Source: Actinomadura sp. J1-007 (GTDB taxonomy: Bacteria; Actinomycetota; Actinomycetes; Streptosporangiales; Streptosporangiaceae). Taken from it: DNA of 64,000 bases. Location of the stretch: the NCBI RefSeq assembly GCF_009793335.1, contig NZ_WING01000002.1, positions 1,054,001 to 1,118,000 of the forward strand, given 5' to 3'. Position 1 is the stretch's first letter. Every line of letters begins with the position of its first letter. The notes below the pieces were generated by a model. The model was given only the letters and a program-made list of their open reading frames with translations, had not been told where the DNA came from and did not search any database. Below are positions 35,181-45,069 of the stretch, piece after piece. The position numbers and the translations under genes are program-made.

Positions 35181-35986
35181 CTAGGCGTGCAGGGCGAGGT
35201 ACGGCGCGAGCAGCAGCAGCGTCGCCGCGAGCGCGAACGTGAGCCGCCGCGCGGGCACCGCGTGCGCGATCCGCCACCCGGCGATGACGCCCGCCAGTTC
35301 CGGAACGCCGACCAGCGCGGCCAGCCTCCAGTCGATCGCGCCGTGCAGCGCGTAGCCGGCCGTCCCGACGCTCGCGATCACCACCGACTGCGCCTGGGCG
35401 GCGGCGAGCGCCCGCAGCACCGGCACGCGCAGGACGACCAGGACGGGCACGCTCAGCATCGGCCCGCCCAGCCCGAACAGCCCCGCCGCGGCGGCCACCC
35501 CCAGCCCGACGAGCGCCGCCGCCCAGCCCGGCAGCCGCGCCGCCCCCGCGCCCGCCTCCGTCTCCGCGCCGCCGTCCGCGCGGGCGGCCTTCTCGGCGGC
35601 GGCCACGCGCCGTTCGCGCGCCCACACCAGCACTCCCGTGACCGCGACGGCCGACGCGAGCAGGATCCCGAACGCCCGGCCGGTGACCGCGGTGTTGAAC
35701 TGCACGCCGAGGGGCGTCCCGACCAGCGCGGCGACCGCGAGGATCACCGCCGTGCGCCGCGTCTCGGGCTCGCGGAGCTGGCCGGACCGGGTGTACGCGG
35801 CGGTGCCGAGCGCGCCGGTCGCGACGTGGGTGGCGATGGCCGTGCCGGCGACCCCGGCGGGGAGAGCCCGGTCAGCAGGAACATCCCGATCGTCGGCAGC
35901 ACGCCGCCGGGCCCGACCGCGGTGATCCCGATCCCGCCCACAAGCCCGAACAGCGCCAGCAGAGCCAGCGTCAGCGGATCGCCCAT
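35181..35986 (-). CDS. TauE/SafE family exporter (frame interrupted once)
   Basis: The ATG at 35986 gives MGDPLTLALLALFGLVGGIG then VGPGGVLPTIGMFLLTGLSP, typical of TauE/SafE. The frame then changes near 35860, after which GVAGTAIATHVATGALG and the rest of the protein continue; one extra C in TCTCCCCGCC restores it. Eight or so membrane helices with the internal repeat GLFGLGGPMLSVPVLV fit a sulfite/organosulfonate or anion exporter; the substrate is unknown. The start overlaps the stop of the GntR gene (TGATG), which is the likely regulator. Confidence 0.78.
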
Positions 35987-36816
35987 CAGCCCATCCCCCC
36001 GGCGCCGCCACCGGACTCCGCGGGGCCCGCGCCAGGAGCCGCGCGGGGAGCGGTGCCGGGAGCCGGGGCGGGGGAGCGGGGCAGCAGGGCGTGCAGGGCG
36101 AGGCGGTCGGCCCGGACGCGCAGGGACTCGGCGTCGACGGGGCGTCCGTCCGCGAGGCGGGTGAGCCGGTCGATCGCGAAGACCGCCGCGCCGGGCGGGA
36201 CCTCCAGCAGCGCGGCGGTGTCGGGGTCGGCGTTGACGGCGTGCACGGTGACCTCGGCGGCCCCGAGCATCGCCCCGGTGACCTCCTCGATGAGGCCGAA
36301 CACGTCGCGGCGGGCGAGGTCGCGCTCCAGCAGCGGACGGCCGATGTCGGCGGTGAGCCAGGTGGTGTCGAGCGACAGCGGATGGCCGCCGAGGCGGCGG
36401 AGCCGTTCGAGGTGCACCGCCTCGTCGCCGGGCGCGAGCCCGAGCCGCTGCGCGATCGCCTCCGGCGGGCGCGGGACGACCCGCGCGGCCCGGACCTCGT
36501 TGGTGACCTCGCCGTACCCCGTCAGCGTCTCGGCGAGGCCCGCGAGCCGGTCCAGGCCGTGCCCGTACTTCGGCGTGACGACCGTGGTGCCGACGCCGCG
36601 CCGCCGGACGATCAGGCCCTCCTCGCGCAGCAGCCCGAGCGCCTCGCGCACCGCGTTGCGGGAGGCGTCCAGCCGGCGGCCGAGGACGCGCTCGTCCGGC
36701 AGGACGCCGCCCTCGAACGCCCCGGCGGTGATCTGCTGGCGCAGGACGTCGGCCACCTGCCTGGCCCGCTCCGCCCGCGGCCGGGACGACACCCAGCGGG
36801 CGTCCCCTCGCCTCAT
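35986..36816 (-). CDS. GntR family regulator with UTRA domain
   Basis: The ATG at 36816 has GAGGGGGT upstream; 276 residues. The N-terminal GntR winged helix (QVADVLRQQITAGAFEGG, LPDERVLGRRLDASRNAVRE, LIVRRRGVGT) is followed by a UTRA effector domain (AIAQRLGLAPGDEAVHLERLRR, LSLDTTWLTADIGRPLL). The C-terminal 30 residues are Pro/Ala/Gly-rich. It is translationally coupled to the TauE-type exporter and probably controls it in response to an effector sensed by the UTRA domain. Confidence 0.88.
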   Translation of the reverse strand: MRRGDARWVSSRPRAERARQVADVLRQQITAGAFEGGVLPDERVLGRRLDASRNAVREALGLLREEGLIVRRRGVGTTVVTPKYGHGLDRLAGLAETLTGYGEVTNEVRAARVVPRPPEAIAQRLGLAPGDEAVHLERLRRLGGHPLSLDTTWLTADIGRPLLERDLARRDVFGLIEEVTGAMLGAAEVTVHAVNADPDTAALLEVPPGAAVFAIDRLTRLADGRPVDAESLRVRADRLALHALLPRSPAPAPGTAPRAAPGAGPAESGGGAGGMG

Positions 36817-36968
36817 CGGCACCCCCTCGTCACGGCGTGCCGGACGGGTCTCCGGCACGCCGCGCACGCTACCCGGCGGGTGTTACGCCAGAGTTACGCC
36901 ACCTGCTCTGACCTGCACAGGCGCGCGGCCAGGGGGTTTCGAGGGGGTACGGGCGCAACGCCACCGGG

Positions 36969-38963
36969 TCAGGGCCGGCGGGTGTCGAGGACGTCCCACT
37001 GGTTCGGCAGGCCGAGCCTGTAGCGGACCTTGTCGTTCGCCCGCTCCAGCGCGAACAGCGGCGTCTCGTACAGCTCGTGGACGTCGCACCTGGACTCGCG
37101 GGAGCCCGCCGCGTCCAGCAGCGCGTTGACGGCCTGCCGGGCGCCCTGGTTGGCGCCCTCCATCGTGGTGACGTTGATGGGCGTCCTCACCCAGTCGCCC
37201 GCCAGGAACAGGTTGGGGATGCCCGTACGGGAGCCGGGGCGCAGCTTCCACGACCCCGGGTGCTGGATGAACAGCGGCGTCTCGTTGGTGAGCCCGCCCG
37301 ACCCGTCCGGCACCATCGCCGGGTCCATGAACCACGAGTGCAGCATGTCGTCGGTGAGGACCTGCCTCCCGGTGTCGTTGAGGTGCGCCTTCATCACCTT
37401 CCACGTCTCGGCGGCGATCTCGGCGCGGGTGCAGTCCTTGGCCTTCTTCTTGAGGAAGTTCCCCTCGGTGAACCAGTCGGACAGGATCACCGACAGGCAG
37501 TCCCTCACCGTCCCGTCGCCGTAGGTGGAGAAGTCGCGCTTCCAGAACTGCGCCTGGCTGATCGACGTCAACGCCCAGTTGGACTCCATGAAGTTCACGT
37601 GGCCCGGCGCGAGCGGCACCTCCTTCCTGAGGAAGAACTGGAGGCCGACCATCCAGTCGGTGCGCAGGCTCCTGATGCTCGCCAGCTTCGGGTCGGCGGC
37701 CAGAACGGCGGGGCTGAGCAGCCTCACCGCGCGCTCGCACGGCATCGCCACGACGAACCAGTCGGCGGAGACCGTGGACGAGGCGCCCTTTGCGTCGGTG
37801 ACGCCCGCGCCGGTGACCCTCCCGCCGGACACCTGGAGCGAGTCGACGTTGAAGCCGACCTCGAACGTGACGCCGAGGCGCCTCAGGTGCGCGACCCAGG
37901 GGTCGAGCCACATCTCGCCGGTCGAGCCGTTCAGCACCCGGTCGACCGACGAGCCCGGCTCGTTGCCGAGGCCGAGGATGCTCCACACGGTCGCCTCGCC
38001 GACCAGGCCGATCGAGTGCGTGCTGGCGTCCTTGGACTTGGTCGCGGCGAGGTTGCGGATCACGCCGTCGGCGAGCAGCTTGTTGTACTCGTCGGAGAAG
38101 CGGTCGGCGCGGATGTAGTCGGCCCAGGTGAGGCCGTCCCACTGGCCGAGCCGCCGCTCGCCGCTGCTCGTGACGTACACCAGCAGCTTCTGCGCGGCGA
38201 ACGTCGCCTCGCCGAGCGACAGCCGCCCGACCGTCTGGAGCCCCGCGACGATCGTCGCCGAGAAGCTCGCCAGGTCGTAGATCCTCGGGTCCGGCGGCAG
38301 CGGGAACGGGAACGGCGCCGTCAGGTCCTCGCGCCCGCCCGCGCGCGCCATCATGTACGCGGTCGCGCGCGTCAGGTTGCCCCAGCAGCCGTCGGCGTTG
38401 CCGGGGAACGGCGTGCGCCGCATCGTGTCGGTCAGGTCGAAGTAGAAGCCCGGGAAGAACCGGAAGCCGTGCTCGCCCGGCAGGTCGAGCCGGCCGCCGG
38501 TCCCGGTGCCGGGCGGGAAGACGCTGCGGGCCTTGCCGCCGAGGGTGTCGCGCTCGTACACGGTGACCCGGAAGCCGCGCTCGGCCAGCTCGTGCGCCGC
38601 GGACAGGCCCGCGACGCCGCCGCCGAGCACCGCCACCCTGCCGCCCGCCGCCGCGCGGGACGGCGCGGCGCCGAGGGCCGTCGCGCCGGTCGCCGCCGCG
38701 GCGGCGACGGCCGCGTCCCGCAGGAACCGGCGCCGCGACCTCCCCTCCACACCCCGCCCCTCGTGCGCGGAGTGCGCGGTGTGCTGGCCGCGCCCGTCAT
38801 GCGCGGTGTGCGCGGTGTGCGTGCTGGGCGCGCCGTGTGCGTCGTGCCCGTCGTGCCCGTCGTGCGCGGTGTGCGTACCGGGCGCGCCGTGCGCGGTGTG
38901 CGCGCCGTGTCCGTCGTGCGTGCCGGGCGACCTTCGCTCGTCGCGCTCGCGGTGCTCGCTCAT
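36969..38963 (-). CDS. Tat-exported FAD-dependent oxidoreductase with His-rich N-terminal leader
   Basis: The ATG at 38963 has AAGGAG five bases upstream; 664 residues. Residues 15-67 are a low-complexity THTAH/DGHDGH run with 15 histidines. A twin-arginine signal (RSRRRFLRDAAVAAAAA, residues 75-91) follows, which is much further in than usual. The mature part is a flavin amine-oxidoreductase/phytoene-desaturase-like fold: VAVLGGGVAGLSAAHELAERG (FAD), GEHGFRFFPGFYFDLTDT and, near the end, LFLAGDWVRTPINVTTMEGA. Related enzymes oxidise carotenoid-type or squalene-derived lipids; the substrate here is not known. No operon partners. Confidence 0.82.
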   Translation of the reverse strand: MSEHRERDERRSPGTHDGHGAHTAHGAPGTHTAHDGHDGHDAHGAPSTHTAHTAHDGRGQHTAHSAHEGRGVEGRSRRRFLRDAAVAAAAATGATALGAAPSRAAAGGRVAVLGGGVAGLSAAHELAERGFRVTVYERDTLGGKARSVFPPGTGTGGRLDLPGEHGFRFFPGFYFDLTDTMRRTPFPGNADGCWGNLTRATAYMMARAGGREDLTAPFPFPLPPDPRIYDLASFSATIVAGLQTVGRLSLGEATFAAQKLLVYVTSSGERRLGQWDGLTWADYIRADRFSDEYNKLLADGVIRNLAATKSKDASTHSIGLVGEATVWSILGLGNEPGSSVDRVLNGSTGEMWLDPWVAHLRRLGVTFEVGFNVDSLQVSGGRVTGAGVTDAKGASSTVSADWFVVAMPCERAVRLLSPAVLAADPKLASIRSLRTDWMVGLQFFLRKEVPLAPGHVNFMESNWALTSISQAQFWKRDFSTYGDGTVRDCLSVILSDWFTEGNFLKKKAKDCTRAEIAAETWKVMKAHLNDTGRQVLTDDMLHSWFMDPAMVPDGSGGLTNETPLFIQHPGSWKLRPGSRTGIPNLFLAGDWVRTPINVTTMEGANQGARQAVNALLDAAGSRESRCDVHELYETPLFALERANDKVRYRLGLPNQWDVLDTRRP
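38763..38921 (-). repeat. Degenerate short tandem repeats coding for the His-rich leader
   Basis: On the plus strand the DNA is built from runs such as GTGCGCGGTGTGCG and CGTCGTGCCCGTCGTGCC, all in frame as Thr-Ala-His or Asp-Gly-His units. Copy number would be expected to vary between strains. Confidence 0.7.
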
Positions 38964-39252
38964 CCCGACTCCTTGCCGTCCCAGCGTGCTGGGACCACTG
39001 GGGTCCGGCCTCCCCGAGCCGTCCGGACCAGACCGTTCGGAAGCCCTGGCCAGGGTGCGCACGGGAGGCCGCCGCGGGCCGCGCGGCGGCGCGGATCGTC
39101 CGTGCTGAGTCGGTTGTAACACGGTATTGACAGACTGCCAACAAGGATTGGCGGCTCGTTAGTGGCCGGGTGCGGCGCCCTGGAATCCGGCCTATGCCGT
39201 CCCGCGGCCGGGGCTTGATCGCGGCGCGGGGCGCGTGCTCATACTGGGGGCC

Positions 39253-40370
39253 GTGCCGATCCTCCGACGCGACCGTTCCCTGTCCCGGACCGCGACGCTC
39301 GCCGCCGCCCTCGCCCTCGCCCTCTCGGTCGCCGCGCCGCCGGCGTCCGCTGAGGCCGGGTCCCCCTTGCAGAAGGCCCTCGACGGCGTGGTGGCCGCGG
39401 GTGCGCCCGGAGCCGTCGCCGAGTTCCAGGGCGAACGCGGCGTCTGGCGCGGTGCCAGCGGCGTCGCGGACGTCCGCTCGCCCCGTCCGCCGGACCCGCG
39501 CTCTCACTGGCGCATCGCGAGCATCACCAAGACGTTCACCGCGACCGTGACGCTCCAGCTCGCCGGCGAGGGCCGGATCGGCCTGGACGACCCGGTCGGC
39601 CGGTACCTGCCCGGCCTGCTGCCGGACGGCGACCGCATCACCGTCCGGATGCTCCTCCAGCACACCGCCGGGACGTACAACTACGTGGCCGACCTGCTCG
39701 GCACGCCGCAGCAGGTGCGCGACACCTACCGGACGACGTACCGGCCCGCCGACCTCGTCGGCATCGCCAACGCGCACGGGCCCGCCTTCCCGCCAGGGGA
39801 GCGCTGGGCGTACGACAACACCGGGTACATCGTGCTCGGGATGCTGATCGAGAAGGTCACCGGCCGCCCGCGGACCGGGTCGTCACCGACCGGATCGTCC
39901 GCCCGCTCGGCCTCGCGCACACCCGCTTCCCCGTGACCGGCACGCGGCTGCCGCGCCCGCGCCTGCACGGCTACTTCCCGGACGAGCGGGGACGGCCCGA
40001 GGACATCACGGCCGCGAACCCGTCCAGCGGATGGACGACCGGCGCGATGATCTCCAACGCGGCCGACCTCAACGCGTTCCTCCGCGCGCTGCTCGGCGGG
40101 CGCCTGCTGCCGCCGCGGCTGCTCGCCGAGATGAGGCGGACGGTCCGGGCGGAGGACGCGACGCGCGGGTACGGCCTCGGGCTGCGCCGCAACGAGCTGC
40201 CCTGCGGCCGTACGGTCTGGGGCAACATCGGCATCGCGTTCGGCTACACGACCTACGCCTTCCAGGACGGGCGGCGCGCGCTGACGGTGGTCGGGAGCCT
40301 CGCCGGGCCGCCCGACTGGAGCAGGCTGGAACCGGCGCTGAGCCGCGTCCTGACCACGGCGTTCTGCTGA
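39253..40370 (+). CDS. Secreted beta-lactamase-type serine hydrolase / D-alanyl-D-alanine carboxypeptidase (frame interrupted once)
   Basis: GTG 39253 (or 39235) starts a signal peptide (RTATLAAALALALSVAAPPASA). The class C/PBP fold shows the catalytic SITK (RIASITKTFTA) and the YxN motif (WAYDNTGYIVLGML). The usual HxG is replaced by GNIGIAFGYTT. The frame changes near 39870, between EKVTGRP and DRVVTDRIVRPLGLAHTRF; adding one base gives uninterrupted family sequence. Probable role: peptidoglycan trimming or hydrolysis of a small ester or amide. Confidence 0.8.
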
Positions 40371-40416
40371 GCGGCCCCGCCTTGACGGCCCGCGCCGCTC
40401 CCGCTTAATTTGTCAT

Positions 40417-40428
40417 CCAAATATTTGG
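40417..40428. promoter_or_regulatory. Perfect 12-bp palindrome CCAAATATTTGG upstream of the acyl-CoA dehydrogenase
   Basis: It lies 24 bases before the ATG at 40452 in one of the few AT-rich spots of the region. A perfect dyad at this position is a good candidate operator for a dimeric repressor; no regulator of fatty-acid type is adjacent. Confidence 0.5.
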
Positions 40429-40451
40429 CGTCAAAGCATCGGAGGCCACTG

Positions 40452-41618
40452 ATGAGCGACTACCCCGCCTACGCCCCGTCTGAGGAGCATGAGCTGCTGC
40501 GGGCGACGGTGCGTGAGCTTGCTGATGCCAGGATCGCGCCGTTCGCTGCGGTGGTGGATGAGGAGGGGCGGTTTCCGCGGGAGGCGTTGGAGGCGTTGGT
40601 GGGGGCGGGGTTGCATGCGGTGCATGTGCCGGAGGTGTTCGGGGGTGCGGGGGCGGATGCGTTGGCGACGGTGATCGTGATCGAGGAGGTCGCGCGGGCG
40701 TGTGCGTCCTCGTCGTTGATCCCGGCGGTGAACAAGCTGGGCACGGTGCCGGTGCTGCTGGCCGGGTCGCAGGAGCTGAAGGCCAAGTATCTGGGGCCGG
40801 TGGCGCGGGGGGAGGCGATGTTCTCCTATGCGCTGTCGGAGGCGGAGGCGGGGTCGGACGCGGCGGCGATGCGGACGCGTGCGGTGCGTGATGGTGATGG
40901 GTGGGTGTTGAACGGCGCGAAGATGTGGATCACCAATGCGGGGGTGTCGGAGTTCTACACGGTGATGGCGGTGACCGAGCCGGGGGTGGGGGCGCGGGGG
41001 ATTTCGGCGTTCGTGGTGGAGAAGGGCGATGCGGGGGTGTCGTTCGGGCCGAAGGAGCGCAAGTTGGGGATCAAGGGGTCGCCGACGCGTCAGGTGATCT
41101 TGGAGGATGTGCGGATTCCGGGTGATCGGTTGATCGGTGCGGAGGGGTCGGGTTTCAAGACGGCGTTGGCGACGTTGGACCATACGCGGATCACGATCGC
41201 GGCGCAGGCGTTGGGGATCGCGCAGGGGGCGTTGGATTTCGCGTTGGGGTATGTGAGGCAGCGGCGGCAGTTCGGGAGGGCGGTCGCTGATTTCCAGGGT
41301 GTGCAGTTCATGTTGGCGGATATGGCGATGCGGTTGGAGGGGGCGCGGCAGTTGACGTATCACGCGGCGGTGAAGTCCGAGCGGGCGATGGCGGGGGAGC
41401 GGGTGCCGGATCTGACGTTGGTGTCCTCGGCGTGCAAGGCGCTGGCCTCGGATGTGGCGATGGATGTGACCACCGATGCGGTGCAGTTGCTGGGCGGGTA
41501 CGGGTACACGCGTGATTTCCCGGTGGAGCGGATGATGCGCGACGCCAAGATCACCCAGATCTACGAGGGCACCAACCAGATCCAGCGCATGGTCATCGCC
41601 CGCCAACTCCTCAAGTAA
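40452..41618 (+). CDS. Acyl-CoA dehydrogenase
   Basis: A 388-residue protein starting at ATG 40452 with GGAGG six bases upstream. ACAD signatures: FSYALSEAEAGSDAAAMRTRA, GAKMWITNAG, the RQRRQFGRAVADFQGVQF block and the catalytic-base region QIYEGTNQIQRM (Glu372). It oxidises acyl-CoA to enoyl-CoA, passing electrons to ETF; chain length is uncertain, though the sequence is most like short/branched-chain enzymes. From about 40540 to 41400 it prefers G-ending codons (TTG, GTG, GGG, GAT) unlike its C-ending neighbours, whereas both ends follow the local habit. It overlaps the convergent regulator by eight bases. Confidence 0.93.
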   Translation: MSDYPAYAPSEEHELLRATVRELADARIAPFAAVVDEEGRFPREALEALVGAGLHAVHVPEVFGGAGADALATVIVIEEVARACASSSLIPAVNKLGTVPVLLAGSQELKAKYLGPVARGEAMFSYALSEAEAGSDAAAMRTRAVRDGDGWVLNGAKMWITNAGVSEFYTVMAVTEPGVGARGISAFVVEKGDAGVSFGPKERKLGIKGSPTRQVILEDVRIPGDRLIGAEGSGFKTALATLDHTRITIAAQALGIAQGALDFALGYVRQRRQFGRAVADFQGVQFMLADMAMRLEGARQLTYHAAVKSERAMAGERVPDLTLVSSACKALASDVAMDVTTDAVQLLGGYGYTRDFPVERMMRDAKITQIYEGTNQIQRMVIARQLLK

Positions 41619-42908
41619 CCGGGCGGCGGGACCCGTGCGTCCGTCCGGCAGGCCCGGTCCCGGACGCCGCGTCCCGCCGTACGAGCAGCGCGGCCTGGAG
41701 CGTCAGCAGGTCGGCGGGGCGCGCCGGGTCCAGGCCGGTGAGGACCGTCATCCGGCGCAGCCGGTAGTCCAACGTGTTCGGGTGGATGTGCAGCGCGGCG
41801 GCGGTGCGGCGGCGCCCGAACCCATGGTCGGAGTAGGCGCGCAGCGTCTCCAGCAGGACGGGATGCCCGTCCAGCGCGGACAGCAGTCCCGCGAGGTGCC
41901 TGCGCGCCGCGCCCGGCCGCGAGAGCTGGTATTCGAGCAGGACGTCGGCGACCTGGTACGCGCCCGGCGGCCGGCGCGCCGCGAGCACCACGCCGAGCAC
42001 CTCGGCCGACTCCCGGGCCGCGCCCGGCAGCGCGGCGCACGCCGCCGCGGCGGCCCGGCGTGGACGGGCGCCCCGGCGCGGTCGGTGATGCGGGCGGTGA
42101 GGCCGGCGAGCTCGCGCCACCCGCCCGCCAGTGCCGCGTCCGGGTCGTCCACCGGCAGCAGGGCGGTACCCCCGTCCGGGCCGAACGTGTGGAGCGCCTG
42201 CCCGCGCCCGTGGTGGTCCAGCTCGGCCTGGACGCGCCGGATCTTGCGGCGCGCGGCCACCGCGGCCGTCGCCTCCGGGCCCCGCTCGTCGGGGTGGCGG
42301 CCGAGCGCGAGGGTGAGCACGACGTACGCCGGGGGCAGGGCCAGCCCGGCGCGGCGGGCCGCCTCGACCGGGTCGCGGCCGTCCAGCAGCGCCGACAGCA
42401 CGGCCTGCCGGCCCGCCTGCCGCTGGCCGTGCATGACCTCCCGCTCCTCCAGGTAGGCGTCCGCGACGACCGCGGCGACCTCCTGGAGCTGCGACAGCAT
42501 CAGCCCCTGCACCTCCACCAGCGCCCGCGCGTCGTCCGGCGCCGCGTCCGCCGTCAGCGCGTCCAGGCCGAGCCGCCAGCCGAGGTGGTACGCCGACAGC
42601 ACCGCGCCGAGCGGCACGCCCTCCTCCGCGCGCCGCGCCGCCGAGCGGGCGAGCGCCTCCAGGTCGCGGGACGGCGGGAGCCGCCCGGTGCGGAACGCGC
42701 GCACGAGCAGCCGGATGTTCTCCTCCACCATCCGCGCGATGTCGCCGGTGAGCTCCTCGCGGGGCAGGGCGCTGTAGGCGGGGAGCCGCTCGGCGAACGC
42801 GGCGAGGAGCCGTCTGGTCAGCTCGGGCGCGAGCGTTGCCAGCCTGACGTGGACGGGAACGCCGGCGATGGAGAGCACGGAGTTACTCGCGGGTTCGGTT
42901 GCGGTCAC
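41611..42908 (-). CDS. PucR/CdaR-type regulator with C-terminal helix-turn-helix (frame interrupted once)
   Basis: GTG 42908 (VTATEPASNSVLSIAGVPV) starts a sensor-like N-terminus (PREELTGDIARMVEENIRLL, GAVLSAYHLGWRLGLDAL). A GGDEF-derived central region follows. The C-terminus ends with the PucR helix-turn-helix, LLETLRAYSDHGFGRRRTAA and LHIHPNTLDYRLRRMTVLTG. The frame changes near 42058; adding one base joins VHA to RAAAAACAALPG and gives a product of about 432 residues. It is convergent to, and overlaps, the acyl-CoA dehydrogenase gene, which may or may not be its target. Confidence 0.78.
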
Positions 42909-42995
42909 AGGTCGATCCACCCATCTCTGGATATTTCCCTGCGGATCATCGGGCGCGGCGGCTTCAGTATGGCAACGCCCCGAGGAGGAGCCCAG

Positions 42996-45069
42996 ATGCG
43001 ACCCCGAGCCTTCCGCGCGCGCGGCCGTCGCGCGCGTGCCTTCCGCGTGCGCGCGCTCTGCGCCCTGGCCGCCGCCCTGCTCCCGGCGATCGTCGCGCTG
43101 CCCGGCGCCGGAGCCGCCGCCGCGCGGGCCGCCGCGCCCGCCGCCGCGGGCTCGCCCGCCGACCACGTCTGCGACCCGTCCGACACGGCCGCGTGCATGC
43201 TGCCGTTCCCGAACGACTGGTTCACCGTCGCGGACCGGACGACCGCGACCGGACGGCGCGTGGACCTCTCGCCGCTCACCACGCCGCGCGTCGCCGGGCT
43301 CCTCCCGATCGACCCGAAGGAGTGGAACCGCGGCGACGGCTTCTCGCCCGGCTCGGCCCTGATCACCCGCGTCCCCGGGCTCGACCTCGCGCGGACGGGC
43401 GCGGCGCCGATCACCGACATCGGCCGCTCGCTCGCGCCCGGCGCGCCGATCGCGCTCGTCGACGCCGCGACGGGCGAGCGCGTCCCCTACTTCGCGGAGT
43501 TGGACGCCAACGCGCCCGAGCCGCGCCGGCTGCTGCTCGTCCGCCCGCGCGGAACCTGCGCGAGGGCCACCGCTACCTCGTGCTGCTCCGCGGCCTCAAG
43601 GACGGGAACGGCGACGTCCTCCGGCCGTCGCCCGCCGTCCGGCGGATGCTCGCGGGAACGCCGTGGCCCGGCGCCGAGGGCCCGCGCGGCGCGGCGCTGC
43701 GCCGGACGGTCGCCGAGCTGAACGCCCGCGGCGTGCCGACGGACGGGCTGTACCTCGCCTGGGACTTCACCGTCGCGTCCACCCGCGACCTCACCGGCCG
43801 CGCCGTGCACATGCGCGACGACGCGTTCGCGAAGCTGGGCGGGCGGGCGCCCGCGTTCACGGTCGGGAAGGTCACCGACTTCACCGCCGAGCAGGACCCG
43901 TACCTCGCGCGCCGCGTCGAGGGGACGGTGGACGTGCCGAGCTACCTCGACCTCCCGGGAGGCCCGCCCGGCTCGTCGCTGCACTACGGGCGGAACGGCC
44001 TGCCCGAACAGCTCCCCGGCAACGTCCAGAAGGCGAACTTCCGCTGCAACGTGCCGCGCTCCGCGATGGACAAGCCCGCCCAGCCCGTCCTGTACGGGCA
44101 CGGGCTGATGGGCAGCGCCGACGAGATCGACAGCGAGAAGCTGCGCAAGGCGTCGCAGGAGCACGGCCTGATGCTGTGCGCGACGGACTGGATCGGCATG
44201 TCCGAGGGCGACATCCTCAACGTCGCGAGCGTCCTGCTGAACGTCTCGCGCTTCAACACCATCCCGGACCGGCAGCAGCAGAGCTACCTGGACTTCCTGT
44301 TCCTCGGCCGCGCGCTCGCCCACCCGCAGGGGTTCGGCGCGAACGCCGCGTTCCGCGCCCCGGACGGGCGGCCGGTCATCGGCACCGGGCTCGCCTACGC
44401 GGGCGCGAGCCAGGGCGGCATCCAGGGCGTGGCGCTCACCGCCCTCGCCCAGGACTTCCGCCGGTCCGCGCTGATCGTCCCCGGGATCAACTACGGGACG
44501 ATGCTCCAACGCAGCGTCGACTTCGCGACCTACGAGAAGCTGCTCGCCGTCAGCCACCCCGACCGGCTCGAACAGCAGCTCGTGCTGAACCTGATCCAGA
44601 TGCTGTGGGACCGCGGCGAGGGGAACGGCTACGCCGCGCACGTCACCCGCGACCCGCTGCCCGGCACGCCCGCGCACCGGGTGCTCGTGCACGAGGCGTT
44701 CGGCGACCACCAGGTGGCCAACATCGCGACCGAGACGATGGCCCGCACGCTCGGGACGTCCGGGTGCGGCAGCCCGCCCTCGCGCCCGGCCGCAAGCCCG
44801 ACGTCACGCCGTTCTGGGACCTGCCGGCCGTGCCCGGCTCGCCGTACGCGGGCTCCGCGCTCGTCGCCTGGGACAGCGGGACCCCGCCGCCGCCGACCGC
44901 CAACGTCCCGCCCACCGAGGGGAAGGACCCGCACGGCGACACCCGCGGCTCGGCCGAGGCCATGGGCCAGCTCGCGCGGTTCCTCCTCACGGGCGAGATC
45001 GTCGACACCTGCTCCGGGAAGCCCTGCACGATCCCGATGACCCCTGACCGCCCGAGGAGCCCCCCATGA
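42996..45069 (+). CDS. Secreted alpha/beta-hydrolase-like protein (frame interrupted twice)
   Basis: The ATG at 42996 has GGAGGAG upstream. An Arg-rich signal peptide (ALCALAAALLPAIVALPGAG) precedes a large domain whose later part shows VLYGHGLMGSADE and a nucleophile elbow AYAGASQGGIQG (Ser near residue 470); His in EAFGDHQV may complete the triad. Frames must change near 43548 (VRP to RNLREGHRYLVLL) and near 44757 (ARTLG to VRQPALAPGRKP); one added base at each repairs it to about 690 residues. The C-terminus contains DTCSGKPCTIP. ATGA overlap links it to the phosphatase gene. Substrate unknown. Confidence 0.72.

Noticed and set aside
40431..41606. Long minus-strand frame opposite the acyl-CoA dehydrogenase
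   Set aside because: It is rich in Arg and His and has no domain; the plus strand carries a clear enzyme with a ribosome binding site.
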